Assembly: GCF_022376445.1 (NCBI RefSeq) | Contig: NW_025955158.1 | Coordinates: 1 to 64,000 of the forward strand | Source: Fomitopsis serialis | Lineage: Eukaryota > Basidiomycota > Agaricomycetes > Polyporales > Fomitopsidaceae | Direction of reading: 5' to 3' | DNA: 64,000 bases | In this document: positions 23,751-34,440 of the stretch, piece by piece | How positions within the stretch are numbered: position 1 is the stretch's first letter | Layout of the letters: each line of letters begins with the position of its first letter | Translations under genes and position numbers: made by a program | Notes under the pieces: model-generated | The model's input: only the letters and a program-made list of their open reading frames with translations | Told to the model about the DNA's origin: nothing | Database searches by the model: none

Positions 23751-26630
23751 GGCCCAGCTAGGAGTTGTCAAGGTTTACCCGCGTGTGAGTATCTTTCAAC
23801 TGGAGTATCATGATGATCCACTCACGCAAACGATAGGTCTGAGTTGGGCGAACTTCAACTAGCACCCGACAGCTTGGTTACGCGCCACCGCACAACAACT
23901 CACTTGCCTAATATGGAAGTGTCTCCCTCGGACCTTGCCGTCAGGACAGAATTGCCAGTCACTCGCCAGTCGCAGACCAAGTTCGACCGTCATCCCAGTG
24001 ACTGAGTGCGAGTATATCACCATCAAAATGTCCTCACAACGAGGTTTTTCCCGTATGCATACGGACTCATCAGTACGTGTTGATGACTTATAACGGATCA
24101 GCGTTACCGAAGACATTCAATGCCAGTCCATGTCGGTGTTTCACGCAAGTGACCCAAAGTGGATGAGACGGGAGCACCACGTCAGGTCCGACCGTTTGCT
24201 TGTTTAGGTGCGGGTACCATCGATCTTCGCAGGACTGATATGTTTTTCCGCGAGAAGTTATTGACAGAAAGATTAGACAGTGACTGCAGTTCTGGAGTCC
24301 GAAGGCTACATCGTACACGATTTGTGGGGAGTCTTTCAATTCATCGTTAGCTCGGGTTCGGGTCTTCATTGACGGAGCGCCCACAGAAAGCGCATCAGAA
24401 CATCGGCATATAGTGCCAAATTGAGTCGAACAGTACTCCACGCATCTTCAGGTTGTTGCCACCAGACGTTCCGAAGGCATGCAATCGATGTGCGCAATTT
24501 TTTAAAAGGAGTGGGGGCAGCCGCGAACTGTAAGAGACACGAAGTGACTCAGTCTCGACGCTGTATGTTCGAGTACTAATATTATTGACGAACCTGTAAG
24601 AGACACGAAGTGACTACAATACATGAGTAAAGAGCGACGTAAGATATCGGGATACTACTCACCTCAGTCTCGACGCTGTATGTTCGAGTACTGAGGTGTA
24701 CGGAGCGAATGCGAGTGAAAAACGCGCGCGTTAGCGCTTACGTAAGGAAGCGCCGGAGCGATCGTACACTAAAGGTCCTTAGGTATCCTACTGGTACTCT
24801 ACGAGAGTCCGTCCATTCTCCAACACGCAATAAGAAAGTCAGGCAGCCTCAGCACAGCACCAGTACGTCCCTAACTTAGAAAGGCGTGCTGGATGCTGGA
24901 CCTTGAGAAAAGGACAAGGAATAGCCGTGTTATTCGCTTGCCGGATGCTTCTTACGCAAACGCGCATAATCGAACTCTGCGTCACACCGCTCGGGCTTAT
25001 TGCCAAGTCGTTCGCCTTTCTGTCCCTGCTGCGGCCGGGACCGTCCATCATTCTCATAGTCCGATTTGTGGTCTCATGGCCAATATAACAAGCGAGCGTC
25101 TTCGAATTCGGCGGGCAGCACGAGAAACCAGACAGACTCCACAGCCATGATGAGCACCACCCGGCTTGGACACAGTGGCAAGTGCTGTCAAAAGACTCCC
25201 TGGCCGCCCGATGATCCGTCTCCCCAGCTCAAAATTTGCACATTGGCCCGGAAGGAGTGCTGAGTGACTGGTAGGTATTTCGCCCATGGTAATGGTTGAC
25301 CCATATAGCATGTCTGAATGGCATCACCCCCAGGTCGCGGCTGCATTGATAGAACCTCTGGCGTGAAAGTTGTCATGGGTCTCGACGTTAATTTACTGGT
25401 GTCCAGCGCTGAAGGGATATATAGGAACCTGTTCCTGATCCGAGCGAAATGAGCCCCTCAAGGCGGCCGGCTGTCACATCAGCACAGGGTGACAACCTGC
25501 ACTCTTCTACACGCTCCAGCATTGCATACACATCTTGCCATTGGCTCGACTTTTCTCAAATGTCCGCCGCGCCTGCGAATATCCGGAATTACAAGCCGAT
25601 GATCGTCAGGGTGAGTTGCCCTCGTTGCCCGCGTTCGGAGGGAACGTAAAGAAAGGTTGCCATGTTGGCATGTCCATGGCGGAGTCATTTGTCCCGGTGG
25701 TCGTACACCGACGCTGACATGATATTTGCAGCGGTCAATCGACTACGCTCCAGGCACGCAATGTACACGTTTCGGGAATGCTAGTGCCGGTCAGCTAGAC
25801 CATTGACAATACAGCCGTGACACGAATGACGCAGGTCATGCAAGGTCAAGGACGCCCCAACGTCCCCCTGACGTCTCGTATTCATGCAGTCATCACTCGG
25901 AACATCGACGGAAGCAGTTCGACGACACATCGCTGGGACACTGAGCAGCGGTGCAATCCGGGTCCCAGCGCGTCATGAAAACGTCCCTGACGTCTGGAAC
26001 CATGAGGCGGTTAGTCTCTAGTACGTGTCTGGTAGCGACGAATGCATGTGCGTCACGGTGTGCATGACAAAGGCTCAGCACACGAGCTTAATCATAGGCA
26101 ACTACCTGATGCTCGCTATTGGCGCTAAACTACCGCCGGTACACCGTTGCGGGGTTCCCCACAGAGTCCGCTATACATATCAGTGGTACGTGCGCATATT
26201 TTTGACCGTGGCTTGAGCTCGAGTCCTGACCAACCCGACGCAGAGCACTCGCTACGGCCCGACCAGGTTATACCGCCAAACTAACTAGCCAACCGCGACC
26301 TACCGAGGTCCCTCTCATTCTCAGGATGGAATGAATAGCCATACACTTCCCGAGAAAGATATTGGGGTATCTGGATAGTCGTGCGATCTTTGAGTTGAGA
26401 ATGAACGCACCACCTGTGGCAATCCTCAAAAAGAAAATGCAGTGTCCGCCAAGTTCGCAGCCTGCAGCACGACGTGTAGTATCATGAGCATGCCGCAGGT
26501 TCGTCGTCTGATGCAATAACGAACGTGAAAACTTCGGGATGTTTCATGTAGGCCAGCAAAGTGAAGTCCGACAGACCACTAGGCTACGGACACAGTTCGA
26601 ATGCCTGGGCCGGGAACAGACTATGTGCAC
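23751..26630. other. Gene-poor 2.9-kb stretch
   Basis: Open frames are short and unrelated to recognisable families, and codon use is irregular. Short interleaved direct repeats occur at 24528-24692 and are listed separately. The right end borders the target duplication of the large inverted-repeat element. Confidence 0.5.
24528..24692. repeat. Interleaved direct repeats (A-B-A-B order)
   Basis: Unit A (ctgtaagagacacgaagtga, 22 nt in full) lies at 24528-24549 and 24594-24615. Unit B (ctcagtctcgacgctgtatg and on to gagtact, 30 nt) lies at 24548-24577 and 24663-24692. Copies are identical as read. Spacing between copies differs (66 and 115 nt). Confidence 0.85.
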
Positions 26631-26636
26631 GTCTCC
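26631..26636. repeat. Left 6-bp target duplication GTCTCC
   Basis: GTCTCC directly precedes the left tip TATGGCGTACC. The same six bases directly follow the right tip at 34472-34477. Confidence 0.85.
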
Positions 26637-26666
26637 TATGGCGTACCGTTTGATGCAAAAATGAAT

Positions 26667-26816
26667 CCCCCCTACATGAATCGGAAACACCCCTACATAT
26701 GTTCGGCACCCACTACATACACTTTCGCAATACCACTACATACACTCTCATTGCCCACACTACATATATTTCGGCGCCGACCCCACTACATGTTCTGCAA
26801 CCGACTACCCCTACAT
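26667..26816. repeat. Left subterminal CTACAT repeats
   Basis: About seven copies of a C(C/A)CTACAT motif recur every 22-25 bp just inside the left tip (near 26667, 26691, 26713, 26737, 26761, 26785 and 26808). The right arm has the mirrored series. Regular subterminal repeats are commonly transposase binding sites in DNA transposons; that role is inferred here. Confidence 0.7.
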
Positions 26817-26873
26817 GTATCGCACTGTCATTACGTAATCCATTCTCAATAAGTAAGTCCTTTCTTAGTCTTT

Positions 26874-28482
26874 CTATGGGCTCGAATAAGGCAATGGCTT
26901 TCTTCGCCCCGTCGAGCGAATGGGCAGAACCGCTGCTCGCCTTGTACGACGCGTTGCTAGCATCAACCCGCTCGACCCGCTCGATGTTGAGCGTCGCGAG
27001 CCCGCACTGAGTCAGCGACGGTGGGCGCTCCGGGCGCTAGTGCCCAGCGCGCTACTCTCGACCGCCACCACCTTTTCGTCTCTCACCACCTCCCGGGCAG
27101 CCACGACCGCCCGACCTCTCATCAAGGCGCTCGCACTGTCCCAACAGACAGGCGAGCTGAAGCTGAACTACCGCCAGCTCAGTTAGGAGTGCCTGACAAC
27201 CCCTCTGTGCATGGTACAAGACCGGTGCATCCTTCCTCTCCCGGGCCTCAAAAGCCACCCGGGAGACCTCCAATCGACCCTCTCACCTCCTCTCTCGTAT
27301 CTGGCGATGTCTATTCGGCTCCCCGCGGCTCTGGCGACACGCAACAAGGCCGCGCGGCCCCGGACTCGCACGACCCGTGTGCAAGCTCGGCGCCGAGCAA
27401 CAACACTGCTCAGACCACCGAGAACGCCGCGAGAGAGATGCAGAAGGAGGAAGGGGAGAAAGGCAGGAAGAGATAAGAGGGGGAAGGGCGCGGGACGAGC
27501 AGAAAAGACGAGCACGAAGGCTCGTATACCGCAGGTACGCCCTCGATGCCCGTTCCCGCCTCGCCGTCCCCGCTCTCAGTGCCCACGCCGGCAGGCATAT
27601 TGACGCACGAGGCGTCCGTCGTGCGTCCTGCTGGCCACGAACACGGCACGCCCGACTTTCGGGATGACCTCTGTGTCGTACCCACCACGTTGCACGGCAA
27701 CACGGCGGATGCACAGAGCTGCGCGTCCGACGTGCCCGTGTCATCGACACTGCCCGCGCCAGCAGGTGTACAAACGAGCACGAAGCCCGTTGTACGCTCT
27801 GCTGGCCACGAAGATGGCATGTCCATCTTCCGGGACCGACCTCATGGTCGTACCCGACGTTCCGCAGGATAGCATGTCGGACGTACATTGCTGCACGTCT
27901 GACGTGCCCCATCCATCTACGATCTGCTGCACAATGGGTACATCGAGCCTACCACTTGATGTACACGCTGTCAGCGAGAACGACGATGCGCCCGGTGTAT
28001 TCGCAAATGTACCCAGCGCGCTTGCCGACTCCTCATGCGCGAGCGGCGGCACCGGTGTACACAGTACACTCCACGATGGTGGACCCCGTACGCACATCAT
28101 GGCCGCAACGCCCGCGTCGGAAGGCAGCATGACGAACAACGAGTTCGTTGTGTGCCTCCCTGACGTCAAAGATGGAGTGGTGGGCCTGTGCAGCAGCACT
28201 ACAAGTGTGTCTGCTGACGACACGCCCGGAGAGGCCCCTAGTTCTGCCGGGCCGTCTCATTGTATTTCGATACCACCGCACGCGGTGGATACATCGAGCT
28301 CATCGCTGATGTATCCCCTGTCGCTTTCCCTCAGGGCATGCGTGATGTGCGTCTGCCCGTGCTCGGCGCTATCCTGCCCATTCCCATCTCGACTTCTCCG
28401 AGTCTGCTGCCCACACCGATGTGTGGTACAACGAGCACCGAGCTCGCTGCACCCGGTGTTGGCAACTCTACGGAGCCACTGA
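26874..28482 (+). pseudogene. Left-arm copy of a Ser/Thr-rich element protein (frameshifted)
   Basis: Open frames on the plus strand run MGSNKAMAFFAPSSEWAEPL, then in another frame ARPLIKALALSQQTGELKLN. A strongly basic and acidic block (REMQKEEGEKGRKR) follows, then long Ser/Thr/Asp-rich stretches such as SVVRPAGHEHGTPDFRDDLC and VVPDVPQDSMSDVHCCTSDV. The frame changes near 27830 (after FRD), so the copy looks broken unless introns explain it. A homologous copy lies on the minus strand of the right arm. No known domain was recognised; DVP and TSDVP-type repeats recur. Confidence 0.45.
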
Positions 28483-28555
28483 CACCGTTGACCGCCTGGC
28501 TAACGAGTCCAGCGTTGTCGCGGCACACGACGCACGACTGGCACGTCTTTCTAAC

Positions 28556-28764
28556 TGTACTTACCACTACCTGCTAATCTGCCCAACATACAATGAACAA
28601 TGTGTGTGCCTCGCGTCCGACCTCAGACCTGTCACAACCTCCATCGCGACCCTTCTCACCCGTCTCAAGGCTGTACGATGTCTCTTCCAATACATCCATG
28701 AGACCTGCCGCTTCGCGGCAGTGTACGGAGACGTCGACCTACGGTGCACTCCGGATTTCAGATG
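28556..28764 (+). pseudogene. LINE ORF2 C-terminal fragment
   Basis: The frame reads TYHYLLICPTYNEQ, then LFQYIHETCRFAAVYGDVDL. It aligns along about 60 residues with the tail of the intact LINE ORF2 at 45.5 kb (VYHYLMECPAFNEQ, then LFRYIHDTGRFAAAYGDLEL), at roughly half identity. Only the end of the zinc-finger tail remains. It is diverged enough to come from a different, older LINE lineage. Confidence 0.75.
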
Positions 28765-29880
28765 ATCAAGCTGCTCCAGATACTGTATAGCGAAGAGGAC
28801 ATTGTGAACAGTGTTACGGACACTACAGACAGGATTAAGATGGCGTATATAAATCTCTTCCGTGCTACGTACAATACTTAACCGTGACCCGCATGTATTC
28901 ACTGCCCGAGCCTAGATACTTACGACGCATACAGTATTTACTTATTCTGTTCCTATCTTGTACACTTAGGCGTGCGTCTCGCCGAAGGCGCGCGCTTTAC
29001 CAAAATGGAAAGCAGCCTTTTACTCCCAACCATATCGTCCGCGCGCGAACTATTCACGCTGTATGACTGCGGGATTGGCCATCAACAAGAGTGCTCGTCG
29101 TGCTCTCGTCTCAAAGGTGTTAGCTCGTCACTGCACCTGGGATAGGCTCGTCGCCGACTCCCTTACAGTCCGGCTCGTTGCCGACTGCCAGCGCGAGCTC
29201 AACAGCCGCGTGAACGACCTTAACGAGGACTCAACAGTCCTCGTACGACCTCTACGGGTTCTACGCCCCCTTAACGACCTCACGATTCATCAACTCATCT
29301 GCCCCGGTCGCCGAGCGACCACCATAGTTAGTCTCGCCGGGTAGCCCGCCCCTTGTGTCCAGGACTCAAACCGCCGAGCCCTAACAAACAGGGGGATCAT
29401 GCCGGGTGATCAGTGGTGTTTCACAGTCAACGGACAGGTGTTCTATGTATATGAAGGGGATGAATACCATTCCGTTGAACGTTCAAACCGTTCTATGTGA
29501 GGATCTCAATGGAGAAGGTGAAGCAGCTGCTCGAGAGCGTGGTGCTCAGTGGACAGATTATCGGTGAAGGTGCCAGCCTTGTCATGCCCATGCGAGGTCG
29601 ACTCCTTGTGTGTGCGATGACTGTCTGGTCGCATGGAAGGTTACTCGCGTTCCGGTGGAGGATGTGAGCATTTTGTTGAGGTCAGCCTTGCTGTCAAGCG
29701 CGACGAGGATGGTACGCCCATCGTAGATGTATCGTGCCTCTTGTGGCGTAATACCTGGTCTATGTACATGCGAGGTGAGGTAGCCACCACCTCAGAGACA
29801 GGTGAGGTGACTCTATCTGTGCCGTACTCGTACTCGTACTCGCCCGCTTGCCAGCTGACGAGTAACAGGCGATGAGCCCC
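28765..29880. other. Centre of the inverted-repeat element, unassigned
   Basis: No family was recognised. A plus-strand open frame at 29063-29344 has no known motif. A short tactcg triplet repeat is at 29824-29841. A Cys-rich reading near 29560-29650 (CQPCHAHARSTPCVCDDC) could be a zinc-binding remnant, but no intact gene surrounds it. Confidence 0.4.
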
Positions 29881-29904
29881 ACTGGCAGGCACTTTGATTC
29901 CAGC

Positions 29905-30930
29905 TCAGCCATCGAGTACATACGATGAGGTCAGTACATCTGGCGACTCGGATGTACTGGGCCTCATTGATTGCTCGATGACCTGCTTGGTGGTCTTGGT
30001 GGTCGAGGTCATGCACGCATGCCAGATCAGTTCTTCGTACGTGCAGCGGGTACCCAACGTGTAGGGACTCGACACAAATGCGCCAAGGTTGGACTTGCGT
30101 CCGCGTGGGTTTCCGCGATCGAAGCTGACGGACTTGCTCGTCCCTGTGTCGGACGACATGCCCGGCTTCCTAGTCTTCGACAAGACTGGCAACCGTGAAG
30201 ATGGCAGTACATCCAACAGAGTGGGTGTACTGTGTTTCTTCACGCCGTCGTGCCCACGGATTGTCGAAGCTGACGTGTGCAGTGGTGTCGACGAGCTCGC
30301 TATGCTCGGCGACAACGTCTTGATGGAGGATGTAGGGCGCACGTTCGAGCTCAGCTCCTCGTACGTGCAGCGCGCAGGCCGGTTTTGGCCTTGCTCGTCG
30401 GCCGAAGGTTCCTGCGCCTGCGAGCTTGACTCCTGGTGTGCACGGACTGGGGCCTGATCACGTAGTGCGGGAGGCCTGTACCGCTCGTACGAGCTTGAGT
30501 GAGACAGCTCATCTTGCGGGCGAGTCACAGTACTCGTTGATGGCGATGCTGACGGAGTCAGTACATCCTTTAAGTTGGATGTACTGTCCTTCGTCGAGCT
30601 CTCGTCCATCATGGCCGAGTTCTTGAGGCTGGACGACATGGCCAGTGTCAAATCCGGAGCCTTGCATCCCGTTGACGTAGAGGCAGTCGACGCTGGTGCA
30701 GGCCGCGATGTCGATGAGCTGATCGACAAGCTTTTGGGCGCGTTGATCACGGCGTTGTCACCGGTGTCGGTCTCGCCATATGCAGCGAGCGAAGGGCTCG
30801 CTCTGCTCGATGACAGCATCTTGATAGAGGAGGACGAGCCAGTCGTGCTCAATCGCACGCTGACTGCGTCGCTTGACGGAGCCTTGACCGGGCTGGTCTT
30901 GCCCCTTGTCGGAGTAGGTGTGATCGACAA
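29905..30930 (-). CDS. Ser/Thr-rich repetitive open frame within the element
   Basis: This is an uninterrupted minus-strand frame of about 341 codons. Composition is dominated by Ser, Thr, Asp and Pro. It includes two CTYEEL repeats (RCTYEELSSNVRPTSSIKTL and RCTYEELIWHACMTS) and a GCKAPDLTLAMSSS block. That block recurs upstream at about 31.9 kb. No domain, signal or membrane segment was seen. It may be an exon of one larger element gene running right to left, or degenerate sequence kept open by biased composition. Confidence 0.4.
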   Translation of the reverse strand: MSITPTPTRGKTSPVKAPSSDAVSVRLSTTGSSSSIKMLSSSRASPSLAAYGETDTGDNAVINAPKSLSISSSTSRPAPASTASTSTGCKAPDLTLAMSSSLKNSAMMDESSTKDSTSNLKDVLTPSASPSTSTVTRPQDELSHSSSYERYRPPALRDQAPVRAHQESSSQAQEPSADEQGQNRPARCTYEELSSNVRPTSSIKTLSPSIASSSTPLHTSASTIRGHDGVKKHSTPTLLDVLPSSRLPVLSKTRKPGMSSDTGTSKSVSFDRGNPRGRKSNLGAFVSSPYTLGTRCTYEELIWHACMTSTTKTTKQVIEQSMRPSTSESPDVLTSSYVLDG

Positions 30931-31110
30931 TGCGGATGAGTCGATCGACGTGCTCAGAGGTACATCGATGGCGACATCATCGAGAGTGTTGTGCTCGCCA
31001 TGTGCGGTGATCGTTGAGCTTGCTGTACTCGACGAACATGTCTTGACCGTGGAAGTGGGGGTAGACGCGTCGACCGTGCTTGATCACGCGTCGACAGCAT
31101 CGCTGGGCGT
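30617..31110. repeat. Internal duplication, copy 1
   Basis: Segments starting ctggacgacatggccagtgt (near 30629) and tcgatcgacgtgctcagagg (near 30943) match 31869-32205 closely. Copy 1 carries about 150 bp extra between the two blocks. Confidence 0.75.
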
Positions 31111-31896
31111 AGGATACAGCCCAGACATGCCAGACATCGGTATAGCGATCAACGTGCTTCTCTGCACGTCGGTCGGAACTCCTTGTATTGCAGGTATTTC
31201 GGCTTGTCTTGAGTCCTTGGTCTCGGACCGAAAACCGCGGGCAATCCCTTCCCCCTCCTCCATCGTTGCAGAAGGAATTTGATCAATACAGTGTACATCG
31301 AGCGAGCTGTTGCTCGACGTACCCAGTACATGGGGTTTGAGATACGCGGCGAGCACGTTAGAGCGTGCGTTGCGCGCGTTGCTAGGCTCGTCAACAGTGA
31401 ACACGTCAAGCCTCGAGCTCGGCGTGCTCTCTGTACGAAGAGCAGGTGTTGTAGTATATGAAGAAGACGCGCCGGTCGTGCTCGTTTGCACTCCGGACAC
31501 GTCGTACTTCGTGACGGTGGGCTCGTTGACCAACTCATCGCGAAGATTCAGTACCCTGACTGAATCGCCAGCAGCAGGTGCAACGAACTCATTGTTCGCT
31601 GTACCATCTACTGGGATGGGTACCGAATGCGTGCGCATCAAGGCATAAGCTTGACGGATATCAGTAGGCACGAACAAGCGTGCGGACCGTGCATTCGAAG
31701 ACTCATCGACAGATAATACATCAAGCCTCGAGCTCCGAGTCGACGTAATTCCTATATGATGGATGGATGTCGCATGAAAGGCGTACGACACGTCGGTCAT
31801 GCTGAGCTGCACGCCGAACACGTCGAGCGTCGCGACAGCGCTGGGCTCGTTAGCCAGGCCGTCGGACGGATCCTTGATGCTGGACGACATGGCCAA
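31084..31896 (-). CDS. Ser/Thr-rich open frame within the element
   Basis: This minus-strand frame of about 270 codons has internal repeats of the type SSRLDVLSVDESSNARSARL and SSRLDVFTVDEPSNARNARS, and EPSAVATLDVFGVQLS versus EPTVTKYDVSGVQTS. Composition is like its neighbours at 29905-30930 and 31903-32544. The repeat structure suggests growth by unequal exchange of a roughly 300-bp coding unit. Function is not known. Confidence 0.4.
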   Translation of the reverse strand: MAMSSSIKDPSDGLANEPSAVATLDVFGVQLSMTDVSYAFHATSIHHIGITSTRSSRLDVLSVDESSNARSARLFVPTDIRQAYALMRTHSVPIPVDGTANNEFVAPAAGDSVRVLNLRDELVNEPTVTKYDVSGVQTSTTGASSSYTTTPALRTESTPSSRLDVFTVDEPSNARNARSNVLAAYLKPHVLGTSSNSSLDVHCIDQIPSATMEEGEGIARGFRSETKDSRQAEIPAIQGVPTDVQRSTLIAIPMSGMSGLYPTPSDAVDA

Positions 31897-32205
31897 TGTC
31901 GACTACGGAGCCTTGCATCCCGTTGAGGTGGAGGTCGACGCTGATGTGGGCCGCAGTGTCGACAAGCTGATCGACGAGCTTTTGAGCGTGTCGATCGCGG
32001 CGTCGTCGCTGATGTTGGTATACATCGATGTGGATGCGTCGATCGACGTACTTCTGGGCGCGTCGATGGCGACGTCATCGCAGGTGGTGGGCTTGCTGTG
32101 CATGGTGAGTGATGAACTCGCCGTACTCGACGAGTATGCCTTGAAGGTAGATGTGGACGCGCCGAGCGTGCTTGATTGCACTCCGGCTGCGTCGCAGGGC
32201 ATAGT
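31869..32205. repeat. Internal duplication, copy 2
   Basis: This is the partner of 30617-31110 in the same orientation, about 1.25 kb away. Confidence 0.75.
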
Positions 32206-32544
32206 ATCGATGATGGACTCGCACCTTGACGAAGGAGACGTCGCTGACGTGCGTCTGGGTACGTCGACGGCGACCTGGTCATGGTTGCGAATGTCGGTCT
32301 TGTCGTGCACGCAGAGCGACGGGCTCGGCGTAGACGACAATCGTGTCTTTGCGATGAAGCCAGATGCGTCGGTCGTGCTGGGTAGCACGCCGAACACGTC
32401 GTGCGTCGTGGCGGCACCCGGGTCATTAGCCAGGCCGTTATGAGGATTCGCTACCCCAGTAAGGTCGCCAATACCGGGTGCAGCGAGCTCGGTGCTCGTA
32501 GTACCATACATCGGTGCCGGGGGCAGACTCGTGTCCATTGACAC
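31903..32544 (-). CDS. Ser/Thr-rich open frame within the element
   Basis: This minus-strand frame of about 213 codons begins MSMDTSLPPAPMYGTTSTEL. It shares the TTSTELAAPG block with the left arm (near 28430, plus strand), showing that the arm homology reaches this far. It ends in STSTGCKAP, the start of the duplicated block. No domain was recognised. It is probably part of the same large element gene. Confidence 0.4.
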   Translation of the reverse strand: MSMDTSLPPAPMYGTTSTELAAPGIGDLTGVANPHNGLANDPGAATTHDVFGVLPSTTDASGFIAKTRLSSTPSPSLCVHDKTDIRNHDQVAVDVPRRTSATSPSSRCESIIDTMPCDAAGVQSSTLGASTSTFKAYSSSTASSSLTMHSKPTTCDDVAIDAPRSTSIDASTSMYTNISDDAAIDTLKSSSISLSTLRPTSASTSTSTGCKAP

Positions 32545-32668
32545 GGGAATGATAGGTCGTGGCGAGTACGCTCATGGATGCGTCGCGCGCACCCTGGAAG
32601 TCGGCTGTGTGTACGTCGAGCGGCGGGCTCGACATATGCGCAACACGACTCGGACGTGGTGTAGAGGA

Positions 32669-33733
32669 TCAATAGGACGACCCGGTAGAACTAGCATGTT
32701 CTCCGGGTGCGTCGCTACGCCGAGTAGGGGCGTGTTGGATGGCGGCGAGCACGGGTGGCCGTACATTGCGCGTGTTCAGAGAAAGAGCAGCGGTGGATGC
32801 ATCAAGCAGAGGGCTCGACGTATCCGCAGCGTGCTGTGGTAGAAGTATAGGAAGAGGCGGTGTGGTAGAGCTCGAAGGCTCTCCAGACACGCCGCCTCGC
32901 GAAGTGGGGGCAGCAGACACGGTGGTCGTGCTACTGCTCAGGTCCAGTGCGCCGACTTGAACGTCAGAGAAGTGCGCGACGACCTTGTTGTCCGTCGTGC
33001 TACTTCCCGACTCGGGCACTGGAGCCGGTGACGTGCGTACCGGGTGCACCTTTGCAGAGTGTACCTCGGGGCCATCGGTCGCGCATGAGATGCCGACGAG
33101 CATGCCGGGTACATTTGCTAGTACATCGGGCGTTGCGTCATTCTCGTCGACAGCGGGTACATCGGGTGGTGTGCTCGACGTACCGTCTGTGTGGTGGTTC
33201 GTAGGAGAACGGGGCGCGTCAGACGTGCAGCGATGCGCGTCCGACGTGTTGCCCTGGGGAACGCCGGGTACGGCGCTGAGGTCGTCCCGGAAGTCGAAGA
33301 CGCTGTCTTCTTGGCCAGCAGAGCGCACCACGGCTTCTTGCTCGTTGGTACGCCTGCTGGCGCGGGCAGTGTCGATGACACGGGCACGTCGGACGCGCAG
33401 CTCTGTGCGTCCCCCATGTTGCCGTGCAACGTGGTGGGTACGACACAGAGGTCGTCCCGAAAGTCGGGCGTGCCGTGTTCGTGGCCAGTAGGATGCACGA
33501 CGGATGCCTCGTGCGTCGATACGCCTACTGGCGTGGGCACTGGGAGCGGGGACGGCGAGGCGGGATCGAGGGCGTACCTGCGGTATCCGAGCCTTCATGC
33601 TCGTCTTTTCTGCTCGTCCCGCGCCCTTCCCCCTCTTATCTCTTCCTGCCTTTCTCCCCTTCCTCCTTCTGCATCTCTCTCGCGGCGTTCTCGGTGGTCT
33701 GAGCAGTGTTGTTGCTCGGCGCTGGGCTTGCAC
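32669..33733 (-). pseudogene. Right-arm copy of the Ser/Thr-rich element protein
   Basis: This minus-strand frame of about 354 codons begins in the Arg/Lys-rich block. It continues with VVRSAGQEDSVFDFRDDLSA, VPGVPQGNTSDAHRCTSDAP and PPDVPAVDENDATPDVLANV. It matches the left-arm copy. The segment homologous to the left THEASVVRPAGHEHGT block lies in another frame (33118-33540), changing near 33330. So this copy also seems shifted, at a different place from the left copy. Intron alternatives cannot be excluded. Confidence 0.45.
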
Positions 33734-34289
33734 ACGGGTCGTGCACGTCCGGAGCCGCGCGGCCTTGTTGCGTGTCGCCAGAGCCGCGGGAGCTGAAGAG
33801 ACGTCGCCAGATACGAGAGAGGAGGTGAGAGGGTCGAGTGGAGGTCCCCGGGTGGCTTTTGAGGCCCGGGAGAGGAAGGATGCACCGGTCTTGTACCGCG
33901 CGCAGAGGGGTTGTCAGGTGCTCCTAACTAAGCTGGCGGCAGTTCAGGATTGTCGCTGACTTCAGCTCGCTTGCCTGTTGGGACAGTGCGAGCACCTTGA
34001 TGAGAGGCTGGGTGGTCGTGGTGGCAGAGTTGCGGGAGTGGCAATGGTCGTGGCGGTCGAGAGCAGCGCGCTGTGCGCTAGCGCCCGGAGCACCGACCAT
34101 CGACTCAGCGCGGGCTCGCGACACTCAACATCGAGCGGGCCTAGCGGGTTGATGCTAGCAATGAGCGTTGTACAAGCCGAGCGGCGGTTCTGCCCATTCG
34201 CTCGATGGGGGGAAGAAAGCTATGTAACTGAGTCCATAGAAAGGACTTACTGAGAATGGATGATTACGTAATGACGGCGCGATATATGT

Positions 34290-34440
34290 AGGGTAGTCAG
34301 TTGCAGAACATGTAGTGGGGTCCGTACCGAAATATATTGTAGTACTGTGTGGGTAGCGGGAATGTATGTAGCTGTGTTGCGGAAGTGTATGCAGTGGGTG
34401 GCGAACATATGTAGGGGGTGTTTCCGATTCATGTAGGGGT
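34290..34440. repeat. Right subterminal repeats
   Basis: Mirrored ATGTAG(T/G)GG motifs recur every 22-27 bp just inside the right tip, as on the left. Confidence 0.7.

Larger units (their letters stand above)
26637..28540 (+). repeat. Left inverted-repeat arm
   Basis: The arm matches the reverse complement of 32410-34471. The tips and the purine-rich block at 27411-27530 are nearly identical between arms. Regions between them differ by substitutions and small indels. The inner end is approximate, placed where the match to the TTSTELAAPG coding block fades. Confidence 0.75.

Noticed and set aside
24700..25720. Several short plus-strand frames (for example near 24903 and 25449)
   Set aside because: Short, with no splice-consistent extension and no family motif.
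29560..29650. Cys-rich zinc-finger reading in the element centre
   Set aside because: Short, no surrounding intact frame, and the Cys spacing matches no family I can name.
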